A stretch of DNA of 64,000 nucleotides from Hymenobacter ruricola (GTDB taxonomy: Bacteria; Bacteroidota; Bacteroidia; Cytophagales; Hymenobacteraceae). The notes beneath the pieces were generated by a model. That model did no database searches, was not told where the DNA came from, and worked only from the letters and a program-made list of their open reading frames with translations. A program made the position numbers and the translations under genes. Shown here in pieces: positions 6,907-14,848 of the stretch (its first letter is position 1; each line of letters begins with the position of its first letter). The stretch lies in NCBI RefSeq assembly GCF_015694525.1, contig NZ_JADQDM010000005.1, positions 248,001-312,000 of the forward strand. Direction: 5' to 3'.

Positions 6907-8238
6907 ATGGAACGCCGCACTTTCACCCAACTCACCGGCAGCGCCCTGGCCGGCTCGCTGCTCACCAATAATGCGCTGGCCTCGGCCCTGGCGCCCGCCC
7001 GCAAAACCCGCGTGGCCATGGTGGGCACCGGCCACCGCGGCCTGGGCATGTGGGGCGTGGAGGTGCTAAAGGAGCACGGCGACAAAATGGAGTTCGTGGG
7101 CCTGTGCGACATCAACCCCGGCCGCGTGGAAACCGGCAAGAAGATGCTGGGCGTGAGCTGCCCCACCTTCACCGACTTCGATAAGATGATGAAGCAGGTG
7201 AAGCCCGACGTCCTCATCGTGACTACCGTGGACGCCACGCACAACCAGTTCATCGTACGCGGCATGGAATACGGCGCCAACATCGTGACCGAAAAGCCGA
7301 TGACGACCGACGAGAAAAAGTGCCAGGAAATCATCGACGCCGAAAAGCGCACCGGCAAGAAGGTGAAAGTCACCTTCAACTACCGCTACTCGCCGCACCG
7401 CCAGAAGCTGTTCGAGATGTTGCGCTCGGGCGTCATCGGCAACATCACCTCGGCCGATTTCCACTGGTACCTGGATGTGCACCACGGCGCCGACTACTTC
7501 CGCCGCTGGCACCGCCTGCGCCAGAACAGCGGCTCGCTGCTGGTGCACAAAGCCACCCACCACTTCGACCTGCTGAACTGGTGGCTCGACTCCGACCCCG
7601 AGGAAGTGTACGCCTACGGGCAGCTCAATTTCTACGGCAAAAACAACTCGTTCCGGCACACCCACTGCCGCCCCTGCCCGCACAAAGACAAGTGCCAGTT
7701 CTACTGGGACGTGACCAAGGACGCGCGCCTGACCAAGATTTACGTCGACAACGAGCAGTACGACGGCTACCTGCGCGACGGCTGCGTGTGGAAGGAAGAC
7801 ATCGACATCTTCGACAAGATGGCCGTGCAAATCAAGTACGCCAACCAGGTGCAGGTGAGCTACAGCCTCACCACCTACTCGCCCTACGAGGGCTACCGCA
7901 TTGCCTTCAACGGCACCAAGGGCCGCCTCGAAGCCTGGATTAAGGAGCGCCAGACCTGGGACGAGGAGCCCTTCGATGAAATCCAGTTCACGCCCAACTT
8001 CGGCAAGCGCGAGCTCATCCGCGTGCCTAACAACGAGGAAGGCCACGGCGGCGGCGACGTGCGCCTGCGCAAGCAAATCTTCCAGCCCGGCGCCGACCCC
8101 TACCGCCAGTCGGCCGGCACCCGCGACGGGGCCATGTCCTGCCTGGTCGGCATTGCCGCCCGCCACAGCATCGACACGGGCAAGCCCGTGAAGATTGGCG
8201 ACCTCACGACGCTCAAGCCGCAGGTTATTCGGGCGTAG
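6907..8238 (+). CDS. Gfo/Idh/MocA family oxidoreductase with Tat signal
   Basis: 443 residues from the ATG at 6907, chosen because it opens a twin-arginine signal (ERRTFTQLTGSALAG); the longer frame starts inside the upstream terminator region. The NAD(P)-binding Rossmann motif VAMVGTGHRG is at 37-45, the family EKP motif with the catalytic-site Lys at 129-131, and HHFDLLNWW with the substrate-site His further on. CRPCPHKDKCQFYWD holds three Cys, an insert typical of Bacteroidota members. These enzymes oxidise or epimerise sugars or inositols; Tat-exported members act folded in the periplasm, often in glycan breakdown. Substrate unknown. Monocistronic: hairpins lie on both sides. Confidence 0.9.
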   Translation: MERRTFTQLTGSALAGSLLTNNALASALAPARKTRVAMVGTGHRGLGMWGVEVLKEHGDKMEFVGLCDINPGRVETGKKMLGVSCPTFTDFDKMMKQVKPDVLIVTTVDATHNQFIVRGMEYGANIVTEKPMTTDEKKCQEIIDAEKRTGKKVKVTFNYRYSPHRQKLFEMLRSGVIGNITSADFHWYLDVHHGADYFRRWHRLRQNSGSLLVHKATHHFDLLNWWLDSDPEEVYAYGQLNFYGKNNSFRHTHCRPCPHKDKCQFYWDVTKDARLTKIYVDNEQYDGYLRDGCVWKEDIDIFDKMAVQIKYANQVQVSYSLTTYSPYEGYRIAFNGTKGRLEAWIKERQTWDEEPFDEIQFTPNFGKRELIRVPNNEEGHGGGDVRLRKQIFQPGADPYRQSAGTRDGAMSCLVGIAARHSIDTGKPVKIGDLTTLKPQVIRA

Positions 8239-8245
8239 GGGTCGT

Positions 8246-8414
8246 GTCATTGCGAGCGTAGCGAAGCAATCCGTCCTGTCAACACCAGACGCACCCTTTT
8301 ATCAGAGAGCCCCGGTACCGCAGTGGTGCCGGGGCTTTTTAATTGGCTTTTTCACCATTCGGGGCTGGTCGTGTTGAGAGGACGGATTGCCACGGCCTGC
8401 GGCCTCGCAATGAC
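8246..8414. repeat. Composite element: GTCATTGCGAGC inverted arms around a terminator, copy 1
   Basis: Left arm GTCATTGCGAGCGTAGCGAAGCAATCC; right arm GGATTGC...GCCTCGCAATGAC, imperfectly inverted. Between them sits a terminator hairpin at 8307-8340. The same architecture recurs at 21444-21619. It fills the space between two convergent genes (stops at 8238 and 8426). A stray half copy, TCATTGCGAGCG, lies at 32721-32732 between ppk1 and sixA. Confidence 0.8.
8307..8340 (+). terminator. Terminator inside the composite element
   Basis: Arms AGCCCCGGTACC and GGTGCCGGGGCT around GCAGT, followed by a TTTTT run. It serves the plus-strand oxidoreductase gene. Confidence 0.75.
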
Positions 8415-8425
8415 AGATGGCCGCT

Positions 8426-11308
8426 TCAAATCCGGATATCGAACGCCAGCGGCTGCACCAGCCACTGCCGCAGCTGCGAGCTATATACCACCCGCACCCC
8501 GCCCTCAATGGGCGTGCGCAGCCGCAGCACGTTGAACTGCACCAGCGCATCCACGCCCACGTTCTGGTAATTGACCTTAAAATCGAGCCCCCGGATGGCG
8601 TCACCCTGCGCTAAGTCGCCAAACAGCGTGGCCCGCAGGCGCTGCACGTAGAGCCAGCGGCCCAGCTCCCAATGCGTGAAGGCCAACGGCAGGTAATAAT
8701 CGAAGCTGGCCGCGCGCAGCCGGTCGAAGCTGGTGTAGCCCTCGCCGCGTGGGAAGGAAACGGCCGCCGCAAACTGGTACAGCCGCGGCCCGCCCGACTG
8801 GTCCTGCCACTGGTAGCCGGCCCGCAGGCGCACGGCGTGGTTGCGCGACAAGCCCGGCAGAAACACGCTGCCCTGCGCCGCCAGCTGCGTGGCTTCCAGC
8901 CCCTGGCCGAAGGGCGTGGTGCGCCAGGTGCCCAGCAGGGTGCCGCCCCACTTCGGGGCCACGCTCCGTGCGCTGCGCTTGAGCTGCGTGGCGTAGCTGA
9001 GCGTGGTCTGGATGGCGTTGAGCGAGGCGTTGGGCGCGGGCTCAGAGACTTTGCGGGTGGGCAGGTCGTAGTTGCGCACATCCTCATGCAGGAAATAGGT
9101 GCCCACCGTCAGCGCCTGCAAATACTTGGAATGCGTGAGGTTGAGCGGCAGGCGCAAGCCGGCCGTGAGGCGGGTGTACTGCCACTGGTCGCGGTAGCTG
9201 CGGCCCTGGGAGATGACGGCCGCGTCGCGCCCGCCGTAGGTCACGTCCACGTCCAGCACCGGGAAGCGGCCCTGGTAGCTCAGCGCCCCAATGGCGCTGA
9301 ACGTGCGCTCCGTCTGGTCGTAGCCCAAGCCGGCGAACACCTGCGTGGTGCTCAGCAAATCCTGCGAGCGCAGGCCCACGGCCACGGCATTGCCGGCCGG
9401 GCTCTGCACCACGCCGTAGCTGAACAGGTTGAAGGCGTGCGCCAGCGGCGAGTAGCGGCGCACCCCGTAGCGCGGCGCCGCCGAGTCGGGCCGGGCCAGC
9501 AGGCGGGCCACTTCGCGGCCGGCCGGCTCCTGCGCCGTAAGGGCATCGGCGTAGGGACCGAGGGCGTCAGAAGTTGCCACCGGCACGGGCGCCCAACTGG
9601 TGCTGTCGAGGGGCATTTCTACCACGCGAGCGCCGGTGGCGCGGTAGTCGTGGAAGGCCAGCGTGCGGCCGTCCGGCGCCACGGCGGCATGGTAGGCGCC
9701 CAGCGGCCGGGCCGTGACGCGGAAGGTGCGGCCGGTGCGGGCACTCACCGCGTAAATGTTGTCGATGCCCGACTGCGCGGAATTATAGAGCACAAAGCCC
9801 TGCCAGGGCTGGGGATTGGCCAGGTTCACGTTGGCCACGGGCAGCAGCGGGCGGGCGGCGCCGGTGCTCGGGTCGAGGAGGACGACGGTTTTGCCGGCGG
9901 CGCTCAGCGTCACGGCCACGAGGCGGCGGCCGTCGGGGTGCCAGCGGGGCTGCAGGTATAGGTCGTTGGCGGGGTTGGGCAGGGTTTGCAGCTCGGCGCC
10001 GGTTGTAGCATCGAGGATGAAGAGGGCGTGGTGGTAGCTGGCATCGGTACGGGCGGCCACCAGGCGGGTGCCATCGGGCGAGAGGGCCGCAGCCGAGTAG
10101 CGCCCACTCCGCCCGATGCGCGTGAGCCGGCCGGTTTTCAAGTCTAACACCTTCAGTTCCAAAGCAATGCGCTGACCCCAGCGGGCGTGCTGCTGGAACT
10201 CGGGCCACACCGCCTTGCCGCCGTTCACCGACAGCATTTCCGGAAGGTTCAGTTGGCCCGGCGTGAACACCTTTTGCTCGGCGCCGTGGCGGCTGAGCTG
10301 CACCAGTTGCGGGATGTAGTCGAGGCCGGTTTTTAGGGCCAAAACCGTGCTGTCGGTTAGATATTGCGGGTATTCGTATTGCGTGAACACCCGCTCGGTA
10401 GCTTCTACCCGCAGCTCGCGCGCCGGCGTGGGCGCAGGCTGCGCGGCTTGCTGGGCGCGCCAGGTCGAGTCCAGCTCCGTCATGGCGCGGGCGTAGACCT
10501 GCTCCACCGTCAGGCCGGTGGTGCGCTTGATGCCGTTGGAAAACGAGAACGGGTAGAAGGGAAACTTGTAGTATTCGTCCAGCGCCTTGGCCCAGATGTT
10601 CGGGCCGTAGTGGGTTTTCAGGTACGACGTCATGAAATAGCCCAGCACGTACCAGTCGGGCACGTGGTCGCGCAGGGAGCCGTTCACGGCTTTCTGGTAG
10701 GAGTAGCGGCGGCCGGCCAGCAGGTTGGCGCGCAGGCCCACGCCGAAATTGGGGATGCGCCCGCGCCCGCTGCGCGTGAGGGCCGTTTCGGTACCCACGG
10801 CGTCGCCCTCGAAAAACCACTGCGGCACGCCCACGGCGGCCACGCCCAGGGCGCCGTCGCCCAGCAGCGGGCCCAGCACGCGGCCGATGCCCTGCCGGGC
10901 TTTCTCGAACTGCCCCACGTGCCGGAACTCGTGCACCACCAGCCCGTCGAGCCAGTCCACGGTGCCCAGGCCCAGGCCCTGCTGCGGCGTGGTGAAAAAC
11001 TCGGCGTGCCGGGGCAAAAACGTCACGAAACCGTTGCTGACGGTGGTTTGGCTCTGCATCACCACCGAAATGGGCCGCGGGCTCACGCCCAGCGTGGCCA
11101 CGTCGGGGTCGTGCAAGCGCTCCAGCCGGGCGGCGGTGCGCTGCGCGGCCGAGTCGAGCCCGTCGGCGTACAGCACCCGGAAATGCGGGGTGCGCACGGT
11201 GTGCCAGCGCAAGCCGGGCGGGTTTTGAGAGAGAACGGGCAGGCTTTGGGCCAAAGCCAGCGGAGTGGCCAAACCACTCAGCAGCCCCAGCAAGAGCAAA
11301 CGACGCAT
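8426..11308 (-). CDS. Outer-membrane protein: MA-like peptidase, TolB-type propeller and C-terminal beta-barrel
   Basis: 960 residues with signal peptide 1-20. Region 1 (about 35-290) has a gluzincin motif HEFRH at 126-130 and a downstream FFEGDA with Glu167, the pattern of peptidase-MA-like domains. Region 2 (about 300-630) has TolB/WD40-like blades (AALSPDGTRLVAAR, YLQPRWHPDGRRLVAV, AAVAPDGRTLAFHDY). Region 3 (about 660-960) is rich in alternating beta strands with aromatic girdle residues and ends ...LAFDIRI, as in Omp85-like surface antigens. The order fits a surface protease anchored by its own barrel; a role in protein or peptide processing at the surface is inference. Stands alone. Confidence 0.82.
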   Translation of the reverse strand: MRRLLLLGLLSGLATPLALAQSLPVLSQNPPGLRWHTVRTPHFRVLYADGLDSAAQRTAARLERLHDPDVATLGVSPRPISVVMQSQTTVSNGFVTFLPRHAEFFTTPQQGLGLGTVDWLDGLVVHEFRHVGQFEKARQGIGRVLGPLLGDGALGVAAVGVPQWFFEGDAVGTETALTRSGRGRIPNFGVGLRANLLAGRRYSYQKAVNGSLRDHVPDWYVLGYFMTSYLKTHYGPNIWAKALDEYYKFPFYPFSFSNGIKRTTGLTVEQVYARAMTELDSTWRAQQAAQPAPTPARELRVEATERVFTQYEYPQYLTDSTVLALKTGLDYIPQLVQLSRHGAEQKVFTPGQLNLPEMLSVNGGKAVWPEFQQHARWGQRIALELKVLDLKTGRLTRIGRSGRYSAAALSPDGTRLVAARTDASYHHALFILDATTGAELQTLPNPANDLYLQPRWHPDGRRLVAVTLSAAGKTVVLLDPSTGAARPLLPVANVNLANPQPWQGFVLYNSAQSGIDNIYAVSARTGRTFRVTARPLGAYHAAVAPDGRTLAFHDYRATGARVVEMPLDSTSWAPVPVATSDALGPYADALTAQEPAGREVARLLARPDSAAPRYGVRRYSPLAHAFNLFSYGVVQSPAGNAVAVGLRSQDLLSTTQVFAGLGYDQTERTFSAIGALSYQGRFPVLDVDVTYGGRDAAVISQGRSYRDQWQYTRLTAGLRLPLNLTHSKYLQALTVGTYFLHEDVRNYDLPTRKVSEPAPNASLNAIQTTLSYATQLKRSARSVAPKWGGTLLGTWRTTPFGQGLEATQLAAQGSVFLPGLSRNHAVRLRAGYQWQDQSGGPRLYQFAAAVSFPRGEGYTSFDRLRAASFDYYLPLAFTHWELGRWLYVQRLRATLFGDLAQGDAIRGLDFKVNYQNVGVDALVQFNVLRLRTPIEGGVRVVYSSQLRQWLVQPLAFDIRI

Positions 11309-11413
11309 AGGGAAACGGGTCAGCAGAAAACGCGCCTTAAAGAACGGTACGCCAGCGTTTGCACCGTTGCCAACAGGCCTTAAGCCAAGTCAAAATGAAC
11401 TTCTAAAAAATAA

Positions 11414-11431
11414 TTGATGTATCGACATCAA
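11414..11431 (+). promoter_or_regulatory. MarR-type operator palindrome upstream of yceI
   Basis: Perfect 7-base arms TTGATGT and ACATCAA with a 4-base spacer ATCG. It spans about -47 to -30 relative to the start predicted from the -7 box at 11448-11455, so a bound repressor would cover the -33 region. Redox- or lipid-sensing MarR proteins often use such sites; no marR gene lies in the window. Confidence 0.55.
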
Positions 11432-11447
11432 ATGTAGCAACACTGAT

Positions 11448-11455
11448 TATCTTTG
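11448..11455 (+). promoter_or_regulatory. -7 promoter box of yceI
   Basis: TATCTTTG is an exact match to the Bacteroidota -7 consensus TAnnTTTG. It lies 33 bases before the chosen ATG at 11489 and overlaps the upstream in-frame start codon at 11453, which favours the later start. Confidence 0.7.
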
Positions 11456-11488
11456 CATTCATTATTCACCCAACCAACTTCAAACGCC

Positions 11489-12043
11489 ATGTCTGAAACC
11501 GCCACCGCCGCCACGGCCACCAAATGGGTCCTCGACCCCACTCACTCCGAAGTGCAGTTCAAAATCAAGCACCTGGTTATCTCTACCGTTACGGGCTCGT
11601 TCAAGTCGTTCCAAGGCACCATGGAAAGCCCGGGCGACGACAACTTTGAAAACGCCCAACTCGAATTTTCGCTCGACGTGGACAGCATCGACACCAACCA
11701 GGAAATGCGCGACGGCCACCTCAAGGGCGAGGAGTTCTTCGACGTAGCCAAATTCCCGACCATCAAATTCGTGTCGACGGCCTTCGTGAAAGACGGCGAC
11801 GCCTATAAAGTGACCGGCAACCTCACGATGAAAGACGTGACCAAGCCCGTGACGCTGGAAGCCGAATACGGCGGCTCGGCCGTCGATTTCTACGGCAACC
11901 ACAAGGCCGGCTTCGAAGTTAGCGGCAAAATCAACCGCAAGGAATTCGGCCTCACCTGGGGCGGCATCACCGAAGCCGGCGCCATCGTGCTGGGCGACGA
12001 CGTGAAGCTGATTGCCAACGTGCAGTTCGCCAAGCAGGCGTAG
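11489..12043 (+). CDS. YceI family protein
   Basis: 184 residues from the ATG at 11489 (MSETATAA...). The YceI fold is an extended lipocalin-like barrel that binds polyisoprenoid or fatty-acyl chains. Conserved segments seen are WVLDPTHSEVQFKIKHL, NAQLEFSLDVDSIDTNQEMRDGHLK, FDVAKFPTIKFVS and the end NRKEFGLTW...LGDDVKLIANVQF. There is no signal peptide, so unlike E. coli YceI this copy is likely cytoplasmic, as is common in Bacteroidota. It has a strong -7 box and a MarR-type operator, so expression is probably inducible. Followed by a GCGTGGACTCTGCGAG palindrome. Confidence 0.95.
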   Translation: MSETATAATATKWVLDPTHSEVQFKIKHLVISTVTGSFKSFQGTMESPGDDNFENAQLEFSLDVDSIDTNQEMRDGHLKGEEFFDVAKFPTIKFVSTAFVKDGDAYKVTGNLTMKDVTKPVTLEAEYGGSAVDFYGNHKAGFEVSGKINRKEFGLTWGGITEAGAIVLGDDVKLIANVQFAKQA

Positions 12044-12047
12044 GTGC

Positions 12048-12122
12048 TGTAGCGTGGACTCTGCGAGTCCGCGCATTGTGGGGATGTTCGCCCAGGCGCG
12101 GACTCGCAGAGTCCACGCTACA
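12048..12122. repeat. Palindromic element, GTGGACTCTGCGAGTCC family, copy 1
   Basis: Arms of 27 bases begin TGTAGCGTGGACTCTGCGAG and end in GTCCGCGC; the right arm is the exact inverse. The loop is about 21 bases and contains GTTCGCCC. It starts 5 bases after the yceI stop. Near-identical copy at 20562-20636 with a different loop except for GTTCGCCC. Confidence 0.9.
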
Positions 12123-12129
12123 TAAAAAA

Positions 12130-12157
12130 AGCGGCTGCTTCACCCGAAGCAGCCGCT
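12130..12157 (-). terminator. Rho-independent terminator of the desaturase gene
   Basis: Arms AGCGGCTGCTTC and GAAGCAGCCGCT with loop ACCC; on the minus strand it is followed by a seven-T run. It lies 20 bases past the desaturase stop. Confidence 0.88.
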
Positions 12158-12176
12158 CTTGCATTGATACTCAGCC

Positions 12177-13181
12177 TTACACCGACAGCAGTTCCTTGTC
12201 CGGCACGCTCTGGTCCTTCAGCGTCGCATTGCCGCGCTCCTTGCGCGTGATGCGCGAGTAGAGGCTGATTTCCTGGTCGAACAGGAAGCGGAAAAACAGC
12301 TTGGTGTAGCTGGTGTGCGCCAGCAGCGGCTCGTAGAACTCGGGCGCCAAGGCTTTGATTTTGGGCAGGTTGTTCCACGGAATGCTGGGCATGTCGTGGT
12401 GCTCGTTGTGGTAGCCCACGTTCATGTTGATGCCGTTCAAGCGGCCGTAGTAGGAATAGGTTTCCTGCTCGGGGCTGAGGGTGAGGTAGTGCTCCTGAAT
12501 CCAGCGGGCGCCCAGCGGGTGCAGGCCCACCGAAAACCAGAAGCTCAGGAACAGGTACAGCAGGGCGGTCCAGCCGAAGAAATAAACAATGGCGACATCG
12601 AAAGCCACTTGCGCCACAATGTTGGCCGCCACGTACTTGTCGATGGTGGCCACCTCGCGGCAGCGCGCCGTGCGAATAACCTGAAACAGCGGAAAGAAAA
12701 ACAGCCAGATGGCCTTGCCGATGCTGTAGTTGTGAATCAGCTTGGCCTCGTACCAGTCGGGCAGGTCGGCGTCCAGCTCGTGCACGCCTTGAAAGACGTG
12801 GTGCTTGATGTGGAAATTCTTGAAGCTGATGGCTGTGGGAAACACCGACGGAAAATTGGCCAAGATGCCGGTGGCCACGTTCTGCCACAGCTTCTTGAAC
12901 ACCAGGTTGTGGGCCGCTTCGTGAATGACCACAAACAGCGTGTGCGAGAAAAACGCGCCCACCAGGTAGGCCACCGGGATGGTCCAGTACCACGCCTTGT
13001 CGCGCAGCAACCAGGCCAGCGCCACTTGCGCCACCACGCAGCCCAGGCCGATGAGGAAGGTGGTGGGGTTGCGCGTCATCAGCTGCTTCACCTCGGGGTG
13101 GGCCTTGATGATTTGGCGGGTGCGCACGCGGTGCGGCTCGGTGGCCGTGACCAGGGTGAAAGCGGTAGGGGCTGAAGCCAT
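12177..13181 (-). CDS. Membrane fatty-acid desaturase resembling sphingolipid delta-4 (dihydroceramide) desaturase
   Basis: 334 residues. The three histidine boxes of membrane di-iron desaturases are HEAAH (87-91), HIKHH (124-128) and HNEHH (258-262), plus His221. Hydrophobic pairs at about 41-80 and 185-220 would cross the membrane. The stretch ETYSYYGRLNGINMNVGYHNEHH then DMPSIPW and the following NLP.I..LAPE.Y closely resembles eukaryotic DES1-type enzymes rather than acyl-CoA or phospholipid desaturases. Sphingolipids are made by this phylum, so a ceramide or sphingoid substrate is plausible but inferred. The ATG at 13181 is preferred because the longer frame overlaps the next gene. Single gene with its own promoter and terminator. 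Confidence 0.85.
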   Translation of the reverse strand: MASAPTAFTLVTATEPHRVRTRQIIKAHPEVKQLMTRNPTTFLIGLGCVVAQVALAWLLRDKAWYWTIPVAYLVGAFFSHTLFVVIHEAAHNLVFKKLWQNVATGILANFPSVFPTAISFKNFHIKHHVFQGVHELDADLPDWYEAKLIHNYSIGKAIWLFFFPLFQVIRTARCREVATIDKYVAANIVAQVAFDVAIVYFFGWTALLYLFLSFWFSVGLHPLGARWIQEHYLTLSPEQETYSYYGRLNGINMNVGYHNEHHDMPSIPWNNLPKIKALAPEFYEPLLAHTSYTKLFFRFLFDQEISLYSRITRKERGNATLKDQSVPDKELLSV

Positions 13182-13235
13182 ACGAAAGAGCTGAAAAACA
13201 GGCGCGGCTAAATGCAGCCGGCCTGGGCTTTCAGG

Positions 13236-13243
13236 CAAAAATA
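13236..13243 (-). promoter_or_regulatory. -7 promoter box of the desaturase gene
   Basis: TATTTTTG on the minus strand, an exact TAnnTTTG match, giving a leader of about 48 bases before the ATG at 13181. Confidence 0.6.
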
Positions 13244-13276
13244 CGGCAAATAGGTTCAGCTTGCGCGCCGGCGCCA

Positions 13277-13675
13277 CTACAACTGCTTGAGCCAAGCTTT
13301 GGCGGTGTCGAGGTCGTCGAAGGTGGCGACGACGGAGTGGCCGGCCGTGAACTGCAGGGTGAGGTCGGTGGAAAGGCGGCTGTACACGTTGGGCGAATAC
13401 ACCCAGGCGAAGTACTGCAGGCCCGCCTCCTGCATGGCCGGAAACCACACCCGCCCGCCCCACTCGGCGGCTTCGCTCCACATGCTGGTCACGCGGGTGT
13501 TGTCGTTCAGCACTTTGCGGCAGCGCTGCTGGGCCAGCAGGCGCAGCATCTGCTGGCACCCGTGCTGCACGGTGGTCAGGTCCTGGTTGCCGTGCCAGTC
13601 GGCCAGCAGCCATTCGTTCAGGTGGTCGTAGAAAATGGTGATGTGAGGTTCTTCAAGTAGCGTTTGTAGGGCCAT
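13277..13675 (-). CDS. Hypothetical STAS/SpoIIAA-like protein
   Basis: 132 residues, no signal peptide or membrane segment. The alternation of strands and helices (ITIFYDHLNEWLLADWHGNQD, then a helix to CRKVLNDNTRV, and a final FDDLDTAKAWLKQL) resembles the STAS/SpoIIAA-like fold found in many short Cytophagales proteins annotated only as hypothetical. Such proteins usually report or relay, rather than catalyse, but no phosphorylatable serine can be assigned with confidence. It lies 95 bases upstream of the desaturase gene on the same strand, which has its own promoter box, so an operon is not required. Confidence 0.6.
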   Translation of the reverse strand: MALQTLLEEPHITIFYDHLNEWLLADWHGNQDLTTVQHGCQQMLRLLAQQRCRKVLNDNTRVTSMWSEAAEWGGRVWFPAMQEAGLQYFAWVYSPNVYSRLSTDLTLQFTAGHSVVATFDDLDTAKAWLKQL

Positions 13676-14030
13676 AGCGGAAAAGGAAGGGCAGGTTTCT
13701 TTGCTACGGTAAATACGTAGGCAGGGATACGCAACCGGGCAAATTTAACCGCGACCCTTAATTGAACGCCTACAGGCGGACTTTAGGCGCTTGGATAAAT
13801 ACGTACTATAGCGCCGGCTTCCCCGCGGCAGCCGCCTTTCCGCCCGTCCGCAAAATGCCTGCTTTTCAAAGCGAACTTTCGCCGGTTGGTTTAGCTTGTG
13901 GGCAAGCCGGACGGGGACCGATTTCGTATAGCTGAGCCACCGGCCGTTCCGGCTGTAAGGCCCGGGCCGCGGGCGCGTCTACCTGTCCGCAAGCCGGCCC
14001 GCCCGGCCGCCGTTTCTCACTTCCCAAGCC
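13676..14030. other. Divergent intergenic region with no recognised signal
   Basis: 355 bases between the STAS-like gene and msrA. It contains the direct repeat TAAATACGTA (near 13710 and 13795) and ordinary GC-rich sequence; GAACTTTC near 13872 is only a weak -7 candidate for msrA. No convincing gene was seen. Confidence 0.4.
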
Positions 14031-14705
14031 ATGAAAAACCGTTTGAAATCCCTGACAAGTCTGAGCGTGCTGGCGTTTGCCTTTGCCTGCGGCTCGCACC
14101 CCGCCGCCGAGGCCCAGAACCCGCCGCGCTCCACGGCCGGCTTCGCGCCCGCCAACCTCACGGGCCTGGCCATGGCCACCTTCGCCGGCGGCTGCTTCTG
14201 GGCCCAGGAAGAAGCCTTTGAGCAGATAAAGGGCGTGAAGCAGGTGGTGAGCGGCTACGCCGGCGGCACCGTGGCCAACCCCACCTACGAGCAAGTGGCC
14301 CAGCAAACCACCGGCCACACCGAAACCGTGCAGATTTACTACGACCCCAAAGTGGTGAGCTACCAGAAGCTGGCCGACATCTTCTTCACCGCCTCGCACG
14401 ACCCCACCCAGCTCAACCGCCAGGGCCCCGACGCCGGCCCCGAGTACCGCTCGGCCGCATTCTACCGCACGCCGGAGGAAAAGCAAATCCTCGAAACGAC
14501 CATTGCCCGCGTGAATGCTTCCAAGGAGTACAGCGGCAAAATCGTGACCCAAGTGGTGCCGTTTCAGAAGTTCTGGCCCGCCGAAGACTACCACCAGGGC
14601 TACTACCGCCTGCACCCCGAGAACCCTTACATCGGCCACGTGTCGGCCGCCAAGGTGGAGCACGTGCAGAAAGCCTTTCCCAAAGACCTGAAGAACCCGC
14701 TGTAG
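14031..14705 (+). CDS. msrA: Peptide-methionine (S)-S-oxide reductase, lipoprotein form
   Basis: 224 residues. A lipoprotein signal ends at Cys20 (LAFAFAC). The MsrA catalytic motif GGCFWAQE places the active Cys at 55, followed by the typical GVKQVVSGYAGG, QTTGHTETVQI, and the LNRQGPDAGPEYRSAAFY segment. It repairs oxidised methionine; the anchor means it acts on periplasmic or outer-membrane proteins. The end lacks the paired resolving-Cys tail (closes FPKDLKNPL), so recycling may rely on a partner thioredoxin-like protein. Monocistronic with a terminator 22 bases downstream. Confidence 0.95.
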   Translation: MKNRLKSLTSLSVLAFAFACGSHPAAEAQNPPRSTAGFAPANLTGLAMATFAGGCFWAQEEAFEQIKGVKQVVSGYAGGTVANPTYEQVAQQTTGHTETVQIYYDPKVVSYQKLADIFFTASHDPTQLNRQGPDAGPEYRSAAFYRTPEEKQILETTIARVNASKEYSGKIVTQVVPFQKFWPAEDYHQGYYRLHPENPYIGHVSAAKVEHVQKAFPKDLKNPL

Positions 14706-14727
14706 GGCCGGGCCCCACTGCTCATTC

Positions 14728-14762
14728 AAAAAAGCCCTGACCGCTCCGGTCGGGGCTTTTTT
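14728..14762 (+). terminator. Rho-independent terminator of msrA
   Basis: AAAAAAGCCCTGACCG and CGGTCGGGGCTTTTTT form a stem with one wobble and a short loop, ending in six T. Confidence 0.88.
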
Positions 14763-14792
14763 GGGCGCGGGCCGCCTCCGCCCGCGCGGGCC

Positions 14793-14800
14793 TATCTTTG
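14793..14800 (+). promoter_or_regulatory. -7 promoter box of the PAS kinase gene
   Basis: TATCTTTG, exact consensus. It overlaps the farthest upstream in-frame start codon (TTG at 14798), so translation should begin at the ATG at 14849, about 43 bases after the predicted transcript start. Confidence 0.7.
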
Positions 14801-14848
14801 GAAACGGAAGCGGCACATTATCGGCTGCTGCTGCTGAGCCTGCCCGTT

